Below are positions 12,030 to 21,632 of a stretch of DNA of 64,000 nt, piece after piece (the first letter of the stretch is position 1; the number at the start of each line of letters is the position of its first letter). Origin of the DNA: Chrysemys picta bellii (taxonomy: Eukaryota > Chordata > Testudines > Emydidae); NCBI RefSeq assembly GCF_011386835.1, contig NC_088791.1, forward strand, positions 128,688,943-128,752,942, given 5' to 3'. Position numbers and translations under genes: made by a program. The notes under the pieces are model-generated. The model was given only the letters and a program-made list of their open reading frames with translations. It was not told the origin of the DNA and ran no database searches.

Positions 12030-12197
12030 CACGGCTTAATATTATTCGTCACTTTAAATTTAAATGAACAGATTATACTTGGGCCTTAATATAGGTCATC
12101 GTAATTTCAACTATTTCAATTTTAAAAAAGAAAACTATATTTAAATTAAAAAGCCTGATTTTTATGTATATAAATAATCGAGTTTTATCCACCCTTG
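12030..12197. mobile_element. hAT remnant, CAGGGTGGAT family (inverted end)
   Basis: AT-rich stretch ending GAGTTTTATCCACCCTTG, the reverse complement of the CAAGGGTGGATAAAA-type end seen at 2232. Left edge approximate. Confidence 0.45.
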
Positions 12198-12527
12198 TTC
12201 AGCACAACCACAGGGGTTCCCTTAGTTACATGCCTACCAGCCTAGAGTACAGTATCAGGAGTGCAAGGCACAACAACCATGCCCACTGCCTGTGTTGCCA
12301 GAGATCCCCTGCCCTCTCCCTCACTTTGCACCTTGGTGCCTAGCCAGGCGCCCCCCCCCCCCTACTACTGCTCCTGGAACAACCCCCTGCTCCGTTCCCC
12401 TCCCCCTCTTTGCACCCTAGTGCCTATCCCTCTACTCCCTCCCCCACTGTGGCCCCCGGTGCCAGCCTCCTCTCCTCCCCTCCCCGCTCTTCCTCCTCGT
12501 AGCTCCCGTCCCCTCCTTTACACTCAC

Positions 12528-12814
12528 CGGACTCCAAAGTTGCACTTGCCCATGAGGTTGAGCTTGCAGAAGTGGAGGCGCTCGCAGCCCGCACACTCCT
12601 TGCGGACGCAGAGCCGCAGCGGGGACACAGCGATCACCCAGCGGCCGCCCAACTCCTGGTGCACCAGAAACCTCTCGTGCCCCACATCCTGCAGGATCTG
12701 CTCCAGCTGCTGCTCAGAGAGCCCCACGTGCTCGGGGATCTTGCTGTACTCCAGCCGCCCCCCGTTAGAGCACAAGACCTTGGTAATGAAGCTGCAGACC
12801 GCAGGGTCAGACAT
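12528..12814 (-). CDS. ZC3HAV1: ZC3HAV1 (ZAP) coding exon 1 with start codon
   Basis: First coding exon, minus strand, of a zinc-finger antiviral protein family gene. The ATG has an A at -3. The 95 complete codons start MSDPAVCSFITKVLCSNGG, like the ZAP N-terminus, then form the winged-helix-like N-terminal region and end in the first CCCH finger (C-x7-C, from about residue 87). The exon ends CG followed by donor GTGAGTG. The leftover CG joins the first G of exon 2 at 1707-1839 to give an arginine codon, and the finger then reads C-x7-C-x6-C-x3-H across the intron. No stop or frameshift is seen, so the gene looks intact here. The family protein binds viral RNA through four such fingers. PARP12 is less likely because its N-terminus differs. 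Confidence 0.92.
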
Positions 12815-12960
12815 GCTTGCTCTCGAGTCCAGGAGATTACTGACTGCGCAGACCCTCCCTCCGTTCGCTCGGTTTCGTGGGCGGATCAGGCTCCTCCTCC
12901 CGTCCAGCTGAGGAAAAGAATCGAAACTGAAGGCAGAAAAGTATGCCTTTGGGGGATGGG
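12815..12960 (-). promoter_or_regulatory. ZC3HAV1 5' UTR / proximal promoter with IRF-like motif
   Basis: The stretch upstream of the ZC3HAV1 ATG is moderately GC- and CpG-rich and lacks a clear TATA box. At 12912-12933 the plus strand carries phased GAA repeats 6 bp apart (AGAA-TC-GAAA-CT-GAAG) and includes the IRF core AATCGAAA at 12919-12926. On the gene strand this reads CAGTTTCGATTCTTTTCC, close to an ISRE. ZAP genes are interferon-stimulated in other vertebrates (established). That this site works here is inference. The transcription start was not determined. Confidence 0.45.
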
Positions 12961-13070
12961 CGGCAGGGCAGTGATTTAAGGCAGCAAATCAAAAAGTTAT
13001 GGCATGCAACGTAGGAAGGGTGAAGGACATTTTATACCCAGTATTTCCTTTTTTAATATGGAGATATACC

Positions 13071-13250
13071 TATCTCATAGAACTGGAAGGGACCTTAAAA
13101 GGTCATTGTGTCCAGTCCCCTGCCTTCACAGTAGGACCAAGTACTGCCCCTGACAGATTCTTTGCCCCAGGTCCCTAAATGGCCCCCTTAAGGATTGAAC
13201 TCACAACCCTTGATTTAGCAGGCCAATGCTCAAGGTCCTGTGTTCTCCCA
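13071..13250 (-). repeat. tRNA-derived SINE (turtle Cry-type)
   Basis: On the minus strand this reads as a tRNA-related head with a Pol III B-box-like GGGTTGTGAGTTCAATCC (13192-13209) and an A-box region around GAGCATTGGCCTGC. A body follows, with the CR1-like tail GGTCCCTTCCAGTTCTATGA. This is the well-known cryptodiran turtle SINE structure and the best species-group clue in the window. It lies about 260 bp upstream of the ZC3HAV1 start codon. Confidence 0.82.
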
Positions 13251-13677
13251 CCCCCACTTTTTGAAATACAGTTGCCTTTGCCCTTTTCTGAGACATGCAT
13301 TTAATCATTCCCATTTGTAGAATTGAGGGTGGGGGAGACATTCTCCTCTCATTTACAGAATAAAGTTATCCTGGATCTAAAGCTAAGGGATACAAGTTGC
13401 AAACCAGAAAGATGTTGGTATCAGCTTGAACATACAGTGTAGGAAGCACAGCAGAAGGCTATTTAAACTGGGGGAAAGGAGGGTGTCAGAGTTTTGCCCC
13501 TTCTGCCTGACCCTCTTCCCCTCTCTGGCACTGACCACCCCCAGCAGCAGCCTGACCCTCCTGGCCCATGCGTCCTTACACCCATCCCGTCTGAATATTA
13601 ATGAGTGGCATTGCAACCCCGGGGCATGGCCAAAAAGTAGTCAGCGCCAAGCCCTGGGTGGACCCTGGCCTCTGCAG

Positions 13678-14423
13678 TGAAGATTAGGATAAACATGTTT
13701 ATATGCAGGTAATGGGTGTGGTAAGATGAGGCCCTGAAACATAAGCCCTTGTATCAGAGGCCTGGTATGAGGCCTAAGGCCTGAACTAAAGTAATGGTCA
13801 AGACTTTGCTATCATAAAGCAAAGTTAAGCTGTGAGCCAGAGGCTGGCCCTGCTCACAGAAGCTGGCAAGAAGAAGGCTGATGTTGTAATTATACACATA
13901 CCTAAAAGGTACTAAGAACTAGTAATATAAACATGTTCCAAGAAAGGTACCAGAACATTCCAGTACAAGCACATTCCACATAGATAACAAGGAACAGCCT
14001 GACCCATCCTAAAGATAGGGGCAGGAGCGTAATATGATAGAGTTTTGTTCGAACATGTACAAAGTGAGAGGTGGCACCCTAACACGTAGAGGGGTTGCAC
14101 CTCTATACGTCAGGAGAGATGTATAACTTGTTTGTACCTGTGAGTAAAAGTGTACCCCTGAAGAGTTGTCTTTGTCTGGCCTAGGGGACAGTGGTAAGTC
14201 CCGCCACTGACTGAGCCAGTCCATTGTCAGGGAGCGCATGTGAACTAGCAGAACTGTAGACATCTGATCCAGGGAGCTAGAGACTGTGTTTCATTTGGCA
14301 ATAAACCTGGCCGGGTGCCTTCGTACCTTATCGGAGTCTGTGGTCACTGGGGGTTCTCTCGGGGTCTGCTGTGTCAGCTATCTGCACAGAGCCGGGGCAG
14401 CACACAGGGAACACACGCACGCA
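13678..14423 (+). mobile_element. Solo LTR (746 bp) upstream of ZC3HAV1
   Basis: Begins TGAAGATTAGG and ends ACGCACGCA (TG...CA), flanked by a perfect 4-bp duplication GCAG (13674-13677 and 14424-14427). A poly(A) signal AATAAA at 14300-14305 fixes the orientation as plus. A 4-bp duplication suits a gammaretrovirus-like LTR (inference). No internal viral genes are present, so this is a solo LTR left by recombination. It starts 864 bp upstream of the ZC3HAV1 ATG in the opposite orientation. Confidence 0.75.
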
Positions 14424-14708
14424 GCAGACTAATATCAACACTGAACAGAGCAAAACGCCACACCGGTGATGTCTGATGACAATGGGTGAAAGCCCAGAAT
14501 AAATGTAAAAATCCTATTAGTCCCGAGATGGTTCTTTTGAGCCAGTATAATATAACCAACAAAAGCTATGGCACACGTGGCTTGTGGGTCGCATGTGTAA
14601 GAGTGTAACCAAAAAACCAAACAAACCCAAACCACACACTCTGGCTTCAAATGCACCACTGAAGTCAATGGTGTTATATTCATCTAATGTATCTCTTTCC
14701 ATAGCCAC

Positions 14709-15093
14709 TAGGGTTACCATATCTATTAAATAAAAAAAGAGGACCCTCCAGCCGCGGCGGCTCTGCTCCTCCCCTGACTCTTCGGCTCTGTTTAAGAGCC
14801 GAGCTGCCCCAGCGCTACCGGCTTCGGGCAGCCCCCGTGCCTCCGGACCCTGCGCCGCCGGAGCCCGGGAGGGGAAGTGCCCGGCCAGCGGCTGGGGTCT
14901 GGAGGCAAGGGGGCTGCCTGAAACCCATAGCGCTCGGGCAGCTCGGCTCTTAAACAGAGCCAAAGAGTCAGGGGAGGAGCAGAGCCGCCATTTTCCCGGA
15001 CATGTTCGGCTTTTTGGCAATTCCCCCCAGACGGGGGTTTGAGTGCTGAAAAGCCGGACATGTCCGGGAAAAAGAGGACGTATGGTAACCCTA
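14709..15093. mobile_element. 385-bp foldback hAT element, TAGGGTTACCATA ends
   Basis: Ends TAGGGTTACCATA and TATGGTAACCCTA, flanked by a perfect 8-bp duplication ATAGCCAC (14701-14708 and 15094-15101). Inside, about 14756-14810 and 14936-14990 are near-perfect reverse complements (the arms read GGCGGCTCTGCTCCTCCCCT and its complement). GC-rich, non-coding, non-autonomous. Confidence 0.88.
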
Positions 15094-15195
15094 ATAGCCA
15101 CAATCCCCAACTAGACAAATTATTGTGATGGACTCCTTCAATGAACACTAATATAGTCAGAAATTTCCCCCAGGTTTTGTGTGTGCACATGCATG

Positions 15196-15211
15196 TGTGT
15201 GTGTGTGTGTT
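15196..15211. repeat. (GT)n microsatellite
   Basis: Short run of alternating T and G. Confidence 0.85.
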
Positions 15212-15619
15212 TCAAAGCTATAACTTAAATAAGAAGGAAGAAAAGAGTGCTACCATTCCGAAATAATATCATTGTTTATGTAGGACCTACACAACACTGT
15301 GTTCTTGCAATTCCTTCTGCTGGCCATGAAAGCAGCAGTTAATTAACATAAACTATGTGCAGAGCGGAGCTGATATAATAAATGATGATGCAGGACCAAG
15401 CAAGTAAATAAGTTTTGTTAATTTCCAATGGGGTTTGTTTGCGGGGGAAAGAGAGAGCAGTGAGAAGGTAAACACACATTGAGGAGAAAAGTCATTTGTG
15501 GTTAAACTGAAAATTTAGAGTAAATCCATAAAGGAAGAAATTTAAATGTTAAGAATTTAAACAATGCAGAGTTATAAGATTAAACTAATGAAGTTAACCA
15601 GTCATTTAGTATCAAGAAG

Positions 15620-15620
<1 letters not shown>

Positions 15621-15661
<41 letters not shown>
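15621..15661. repeat. (CA)n microsatellite
   Basis: About 20 perfect CA units. Confidence 0.95.
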
Positions 15662-15664
<3 letters not shown>

Positions 15665-15671
15665 AATACTG

Positions 15672-16441
15672 AAGGCATGTCTTCACTGTGGCAGTGCTTT
15701 AACATGGCTGTGTAGTCGCAGCATGAGCTCTCTCCCAGCCAGGGCCAGCTCCAGGCACCAGCCGAGCAAGCTCGTGCTTGGGGTGGCAGATTCTAAGGGG
15801 CGGCATTCCGTCCAATCTTAGGGCAGCATGGCTGCCCAATTTTTTTTTAATTTTTTTTTTGCTTTGCCTCTGGGTCCAGCCACCCGGCACTCAGGGTTTT
15901 GGGGATTTTTTTGCTTTGCCTCTGGGTCCAGCACACCCAGGGTTTTTTGGGGGGGAGACTAGGCGCGGGGGACGCGCGCTGCATGTGCCTGGGGCGGCGG
16001 GAGGCGCGTCCCGCCCGGGAAGGAGCCGCAGCCGTGAGCGGGAGGGAGAGGCGCAGGGCTCCCCAGCAGCAGCGGGGATCGGCCCGTGCCGCCCACCCGG
16101 CCCCTTCCTGCTCCGCGCTGCCCCTGCCCAGACCCACCGCACGCCGCATGTGCCCGGGGCGGGCCTGGGAGTGGGAGGCTCCGTGGGGAGGGCAGAGCAC
16201 ATGGCCGGGGCCTGCTAATGCCCCCGGCCCCTTTGAAAACTTTTTTTTTTTTGCTCCGCCCCCCCCCCTTTTTTTTAGCTCGCCCCCGACCCCCCCAATC
16301 TCTCTGCATCCCGATATTTTATATCTCTGATCTGGTCACCCTATTTATAGTGCTGAAACTTGCAGCACTCAGGGGGGTGTTTTTTCACCCCCCTGAGTGA
16401 GAAAGTTGCCGCGCTATAAAGAGCCAGTGTAGACAAGGCCT
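15672..16441. mobile_element. MITE carrying nested GC-rich hAT fragments
   Basis: Outer ends AAGGCATGTCTTCACTG and CAGTGTAGACAAGGCCT suggest a Harbinger-like MITE. Inside, a hAT end CAGGGCCAGCTCC at 15740 and a different hAT end TCTGGTCACCCTA at 16330-16342 bracket a GC-rich block. Their mismatched ends suggest recombination between two hAT copies. A segment of about 55 bp containing TTTGCTTTGCCTCTGGGTCC is duplicated in tandem at 15852-15952. No supported genes. Confidence 0.5.
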
Positions 16442-17571
16442 AAGTCACTTGTACTATTTGATGCAAACCAATTAACCTATTTGGCATGTGAAACTGCTCT
16501 AATCTCTTTTTCTTTGAAAACCATTACAATGCAAATCACAGTAACTAAACAGGTGTTTGTTTTTTGTTTGTTCATGTTACAGCTGAAAGTTAAACAGGGA
16601 CTTCAGCAGGAGGCTACATTGTTCAGGGTTGGGTTACATTCCAGAAATACATACATCTTCAGGGTGTCTATGTTGAGAAAATGTTGAGAAAATTCAGACC
16701 CGTAATTCACTGCTGCTGCAGTTTCAACAAACTCAATAGTCAAGTGATAATACTAGTATTTTGCTATGTCTTCACACTACTCCTCCTTTTACAAGCTTTT
16801 CACCATCATGTCTGTGGCTGTTTGAGCAACAACTGCCTGGAGCTCTGCCCATCACCACGCCACACAAAACTGAAGAAATTAAAGACTTCCTGATCACAGC
16901 CAGGAGGAAGGATGCAGAATCTGTTAATATCAAAAAAGAACAAAAACCATGAAATTCAAGATCTGCTGAAGCCAGTACCTATACACACTGCTCATCACAG
17001 ACAAGGCACTTGGCTACACTGGTGAGTTAGAGCATATTAAAGCCGTCCTGGGTGCCCTAACTCATGATGCGTCCACACTGGCAAGGCACGTAGAGCACCC
17101 GGACTCTGCGGCTGGAGCACTCCTGGTAATCCACCTCGATGAGAAGCAAAACGCTTGATGCACCCCAGATGGAGCACTGCAGCGCCAGTGTGGACACCCT
17201 GGTCTATTAATGTGCTCTGATCAGCCTCTAGAAGTGTCCCACGATGCCTGGTCTAGACACTCTGGTCATTACTTTGAACTCTACTGCCCTGGCCTCAGGT
17301 GACCAACCATCAGACCCACCCTTTAAATTCTCTGGGAATTTTGAAAATCCCCTTCCTGTTTTGTCAGCAAGGCATGGAGTGCTCTCAGCGAATCTTTCCA
17401 GGTGACCACACCTCCACGTGCCAGGCGAGCCCCAGTATGGAGCAATGGCGAGGTGCTGAACCTCAGTGTTTGGGGGAGGAAGCTGTCCAGTCCCAGCTGC
17501 GCTCCAGCCATAGGAATTATGATACCATTGGGCAGATACAGGAGGTGCCCAGTAAGTGGCTTTTATTTTGG

Positions 17572-17577
17572 GAAGGA
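17572..17577 (-). terminator. Poly(A) signal of the third ORF (Harbinger 1)
   Basis: AATAAA on minus, 53 bp past the stop codon of the ORF ending at 17630. Confidence 0.5.
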
Positions 17578-17629
17578 AGTTGTTCAGTGCAGGCTTTTAG
17601 GGCGAGGAGGGTTAGGGCTGCATGCATGC

Positions 17630-17932
17630 CTAGATGCGGAATAGGGCGTTGATGTGCTCTCTCACATCGCGGTAATCGGCCTCAGTGATCTCTTCAAAGG
17701 TCTCATGCAGAAACTGGGCAATCCGCTTGCGCAGGTTCCTTGGTAGAGCTACTGTGCTCCTTGTCCCAGTCAGGCTAACATGTACACGCCACTGTGCCAT
17801 GAGGGGCGGGAGGACCATTGCTGCACATAGGCAAGCTGCATATGGGCCAGGGCAGAAGCCGCATTGTAGTAGAAGACCCTCCCTTGCTTCCCAGGTCACA
17901 CTCAGCAGCGAGAGGTCTTCCAGGACGAACTC
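17630..17932 (-). CDS. Unrecognised third ORF of Harbinger 1 (terminal exon, 100 aa)
   Basis: I do not recognise this protein. On the minus strand a strong acceptor TTTTCCACAG is followed by 100 open codons from E-F-V-L-E-D to a TAG stop. A poly(A) signal AATAAA lies 53 bp beyond the stop (17577-17572). There is no ATG in the exon; the internal start sometimes called is a GTG. A donor-like CAAAAAG/GTGAGTAAG at 18052/18051 could end an upstream exon, giving a 119-bp intron, but its coding frame is uncertain. The product aligns gap-free with the ORF at 54566-54864 of Harbinger 2 (about 35 identities in 99). Shared residues include P28-G29-P30, A32-A33, C36, A38-M39, W48-R49, V52-S53, A62-L63-P64, E77, F79, E81, D86, R88, N95 and L97-F98. 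No membrane segment or known domain was seen. It lies antisense in the intron of the Myb-like gene. Confidence 0.6.
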   Translation of the reverse strand, partial: EFVLEDLSLLSVTWEAREGLLLQCGFCPGPYAACLCAAMVLPPLMAQWRVHVSLTGTRSTVALPRNLRKRIAQFLHETFEEITEADYRDVREHINALFRI

Positions 17933-18755
17933 CTGTGGAAAATGTGGGGACAGTGTTTAGTATAGGGGCCCCCTGCAGCTATTGGCTCTCTCCAAGACAC
18001 AGAACCCCAGAGGACAGTACGGCCGTGAAACTTGCCCCTGTGCTTACTCACCTTTTTGGGGGCTGCTGTGAGTTATTTGCACTCGCTTTGGGATGGGCAA
18101 TTTCTGCTGTTGTGTAGACTGTGCTTGCCCTTAAGTATGGGGGAATCATTGCTCTGTCTGGTGTGAACAACGCTGCTTCTGTTAAGTGTTGCATTTTGGC
18201 TTTACAGATGCAACCTTGAGATCTCAGTTGTCCTTGTTATCAACAGCCGAAAGACTCCAAAGAATTAGGAAGTGGCCACATAGAAGCAAAGAAGACATGC
18301 TGCATGAAGTAACGCAGCAGTCCGGCACGAAAACACGGAGCGGCTGCTAAGCATTAGGGAGCACCAAGTGGACTAAATACAGGCGCTCGTAGCAATGCAG
18401 GCGGAGCACTTCCACGTCTGCACCCCCCTCCCCTGCAGCCTTATCCCCAAACTCTTTCCTTTGTGCCCCCATGTCACCGACAACCCACTTTCCTCAACAT
18501 CCAGGTTCTTATCACCACCAGCTGCCTCCAACACCTGAAGCTTCACCACCCAGCCCTGCAAACTATGACCCCTACCCACTGCACTCAACCCCCATCACGA
18601 TGCATTTTAGCCAGCCATAAGTGCAGCACTCATTGCACAGCACTCCAGACAGGAAGGCTGAGTATGATAACAGGACATATGCAAATCTGTGATTGTACCG
18701 TTCCCCACCCCACCCCCTTTCCCTTTCTGTTCCCCAAGCGGTTGTGTTTCTTTTC

Positions 18756-18793
18756 AATAAATGGATTTTTTGGCTTTGAAAACATTCTTTATT
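18756..18793. terminator. Convergent poly(A) signals, Harbinger 1
   Basis: AATAAA on plus at 18756-18761 (Myb-like gene) and on minus at 18793-18788 (transposase). Their starts are about 30 bp apart, the same arrangement as at 53348-53387 in Harbinger 2. Confidence 0.65.
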
Positions 18794-18934
18794 ATTGCAT
18801 TAAGTAAAAGATACTTTAGCCCAGGAAAACAATAGACACTGCAAGTCAGTGTAGAAAAAACAGATTCCTACTAACATTGGAACCACTGCACTTCACTCGG
18901 GTGCAGGGAACCAAACATTACTGGTGGCTTTCAG

Positions 18935-20152
18935 CCTCAAATTGCTCCCTCAAGGCATCCCTAATTCTTGCAGCCCCACACTGGGCCCCTCTAATCCCTG
19001 CTCTCTGGCTGTTCAAATTCAGCCTCCAGATGTTGAACCTCCGAGGTCCATGCCTGAGTGAAGCTTTCACTCTTCCCTTCACAAATGTTATGGAGGGTAC
19101 AGCACACAGATATAACCGTGGGGATGTTGTCATTGGCCAGGTCCAGCTTCCCATACAGACAATGTCAGTGACCCTTTAAATGGCCAAAAGCACACACCAC
19201 AGTCATTCTGCACTAACTCAGCCTGTTGTTGAACCACTCCTTGCTGCTGTCAAGGCTCTCTATGTAGGGTTTCATGAGCCATGGCATTAAAGGGTAAGCG
19301 GGGTCTCCAAGGATCACAATGGGCATTTCGACTTCCCCTACGGTGATCTTCTGGTCTGGCAAAAAAGTTCTGGCTTGCAGTTTCCTGAACAGGCCAGTGT
19401 TCCGAAAGATGCGTGCATCATGCACCTTTCTGGACCAGCCTGCGTTAATGTCAGTGAAATGCCCACGGTGATCCACAAGCACCTGGAGAACCACAGAGAA
19501 ATACCCCTTTCGATTAACGTACTCAGAGGCTAGGTAGGCTGCTGCCAGAATTAGAATATTCTTCCCATCTATCGCCCCTCCGCAGTTAGGGAAACCCATT
19601 TGTGCAAAGCCAGCCACAATGTCAAGCATGTTGCCCAGAGTCACGGTTCTTCTGAGCAGGATGCGATTAATGGCCCTGCAAACTTTCATCAACATGATTC
19701 CAACGGTCGACTTTCCCACTCCAAACTGGTTAGCAACCGATTGGTAGCTGTCTGGAGTTGCCAGCTTCCAGATTGCAATAGCTACCTGCTTCTCCACCGT
19801 CAGGGCAGCTCTCAATCTCGTGTCCTTGTGCCACAGGGTGGGGGCGAGCTCCTCACACAGTCCCATGAAAGTGGCTTTTCTCTTCCAAAAGTTCTGCAGC
19901 CACTGCTCATCATCCCAGACTTGCATGACGATGTGATCCCACCACTCAGTGCTTGTTTCCCAAGCCCAAAAGCGGCGTTCCAGTGAGCATGTCCGTGAAT
20001 GCCACAAGCAATCTTGTGTTGTATGCATTACTCGAATTGATATCATCGTCGGACTCCTCACTGTCAGTTTGTAGCTTAAGGAGTAACTCAACTGTCATTC
20101 GCGATGTGCTGGCGAAGCCCATCAGCATATTCCTCAGCACTTCGGGGTCCAT
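18935..20152 (-). pseudogene. HARBI1-like transposase of Harbinger 1 (broken)
   Basis: DDE-type Harbinger transposase, a nuclease that cuts at the element ends. The likely start is the ATG at 20152 (MDPEVLRNMLMGF). A frameshift near 19990-20010 joins it to the main frame, which runs to 19213. Recognisable blocks are RRFWAWETSTEWWD, the N-terminal helix-turn-helix region ending QFGVGKSTVG, GAIDG with its catalytic aspartate (codon 19569-19567), the VHDAR motif, and GDPAYPLMPWLMKPY. At 19215-19213 there is a TAG stop. Just beyond it, the position of the conserved catalytic glutamate in the ECAFGRLK motif reads valine (GTG, 19197-19195). C-terminal remnants around LHNICE can be followed to about 18935 in shifted frames. 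It cannot be active. Confidence 0.85.
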
Positions 20153-20520
20153 TCCCGCAGACCAAAAGGGAAGACAGAGCGTGCAGTACAAAAAACATTG
20201 AAAGATGGCACCAAATGTGGATGGAAGCACAGGGATTGCTGGGATGCGAAGCGATTCATCACAGGGCATTGGGACAGGACCCAGAATGCCCCGCCCCCCT
20301 GTCCCCTTCCCACAAGCCTCAGCACCAGAATGGGAAGAGGTGCTCTGTGGGATAGCTGCCCATAATGCACAGCTTCCAATGCCGCTGCAAATGCCGTAAA
20401 TGTGGCCACGCCAGTGCATTTGCAGCTGAGAGTGTGAACACATGGCAGCGCTTTCCCTACTGCGCTCTCCGAGGGCTGGTTTAACTCACAGCGCTCTACA
20501 TCTGCAAGTGTAGCCATGCC

Positions 20521-20894
20521 CAAGGAGAAGACCGAGAAACTGAAGGAGTCCCAGCCACCTGGTTTGGCTGTGAAAGAACTGAAATGAACCAGTCATGCAC
20601 AGAGCTTTTTTCATGTATTATAATAAAAGAGGGAAATGTTTAAAAAAAAGCAGAAGCTTCAATGTAGAGAGAGCACTGGAGATTGTACCAAAGCAATATT
20701 GCCCAGCCCAGAGATGACCTGTACCTGCCAATAGTGGAGGGGAGGAATGGGGGGAGGGGAAGGACACAGAGTGAGGGCAGCCAGCTTCAGGAGTGTTACT
20801 GAGCATACCGCTCCATGCGACACCTCTGGCCAAGCTGAAATGTTAAAAAAAAAAATAATGAGAGAGACAAGGTGAATGAGGTAATATCTGTTAT
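20521..20894. other. Unassigned stretch
   Basis: Non-coding flank between Harbinger 1 and a CR1. Nothing recognised. Confidence 0.4.
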
Positions 20895-21632
20895 GCCACA
20901 ATGGCTAAAGAACAGAGTAAAAGAAGCAGCTAGAGGCAAAAATACGTTCTTTAAAAAGTGGAAGTTAAATCCTAGTGAGGAAAATAGAAAAGAGCATAGT
21001 GGCAAGTGAAGTGTAAAGGTATAATTAGGCAGGCCAAAAAAGAATTTGAAGAGCAACTAGCAAAAGTCTCTCAAACTAACAGAAAAAAAATTAAGTAGAT
21101 CAGAAGGAAATCTGATAAACAATCAGTGGAGTCACTGGATGATCGAGGTGCTAAAGGAGCACTCAAGGAAGACAAGGCCATAGCAGAGAAGCTAAATTAA
21201 TTCTTTGTATCAGTCTTCACTGCAGAGGGTGTGAGGGAGATTCCAACACCTGAATCATTCTTTTTAGGTGACAAATCTGAGGAACTGTGGATTGAGATTG
21301 AGGTCTCAATAGAGGAATTTTGGGAACAATCGATAAATTAAACAGTACTAAGTCACCAGGACCAGACGGTATTCACCCAAGAGTTCTGTCAGAACTCAAA
21401 TATGAAATTGCAGAACTATTAATTGTGGTATGTAACCTATCACTTAAATAAGCTTCTGTACCAGATGACTGGAGGATAGCTACCGTAATTTAAAAAAAAA
21501 AAAAAAAGGCTCCAAAGAAGATCCTGGCAATTACAGGCCAGGAAGCCTAACTTCAGTAACAGGCAAATTGTAAAGAACAGAATTATCAGACACACAGATT
21601 AACATGATTTACTAGGGAAGAATCAACATGGC
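20895..21632 (+). pseudogene. CR1 LINE reverse transcriptase fragment
   Basis: Degraded CR1 ORF2. A readable block with RT motifs, SPGPDGIHPRVLSEL then PDDWRIA, occurs around 21350-21480, split by stops and a poly-A insertion at 21490. The upstream part matches the region between endonuclease and RT. Truncated on the right where an LTR begins. Inactive. Confidence 0.8.

Larger units (their letters stand above)
17405..18692 (+). pseudogene. Myb/SANT-like DNA-binding gene of Harbinger 1 (broken)
   Basis: Second canonical Harbinger gene, convergent with the transposase. Exon 1 (about 17405-17540) encodes the start of a Myb/SANT-like domain (RAPVW, then VWGEEAVQSQLRS, in two frames, so a frameshift lies near 17470). 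Most of the domain after that is missing. A good acceptor TTTGGCTTTACAG precedes exon 2 (18208-18692). That exon holds an ERLQRIRKW segment, nonsense codons and a proline/histidine-rich end that stops in YANL. A poly(A) signal AATAAA follows at 18756-18761. In the family this protein binds the transposon ends and helps carry the transposase into the nucleus. The intron contains the third ORF on the opposite strand. Confidence 0.7.
17005..20520 (-). mobile_element. PIF/Harbinger DNA transposon 1 (3.5 kb)
   Basis: Ends GGCACTTGGCTACACTGG and, inverted, GGCATGGCTACACTTG are flanked by a 3-bp repeat CAA (17002-17004 and 20521-20523), as expected for Harbinger insertion. It contains a transposase gene on minus (20152 to about 18935), a convergent Myb/SANT-like gene on plus (17405-18692), and a third ORF on minus (17930-side exon, 17932-17630). 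All but the third ORF are clearly broken. It is more diverged than, and not a copy of, element 2 at 51254-55859. Confidence 0.85.

Noticed and set aside
12261..12911. 216-codon plus-strand ORF
   Set aside because: Antisense to ZC3HAV1 exon 1; the minus-strand frame has clear homology and matching splice phase.
14517..15110. 197-codon minus ORF
   Set aside because: Spans the foldback hAT at 14709-15093; no recognisable domain.
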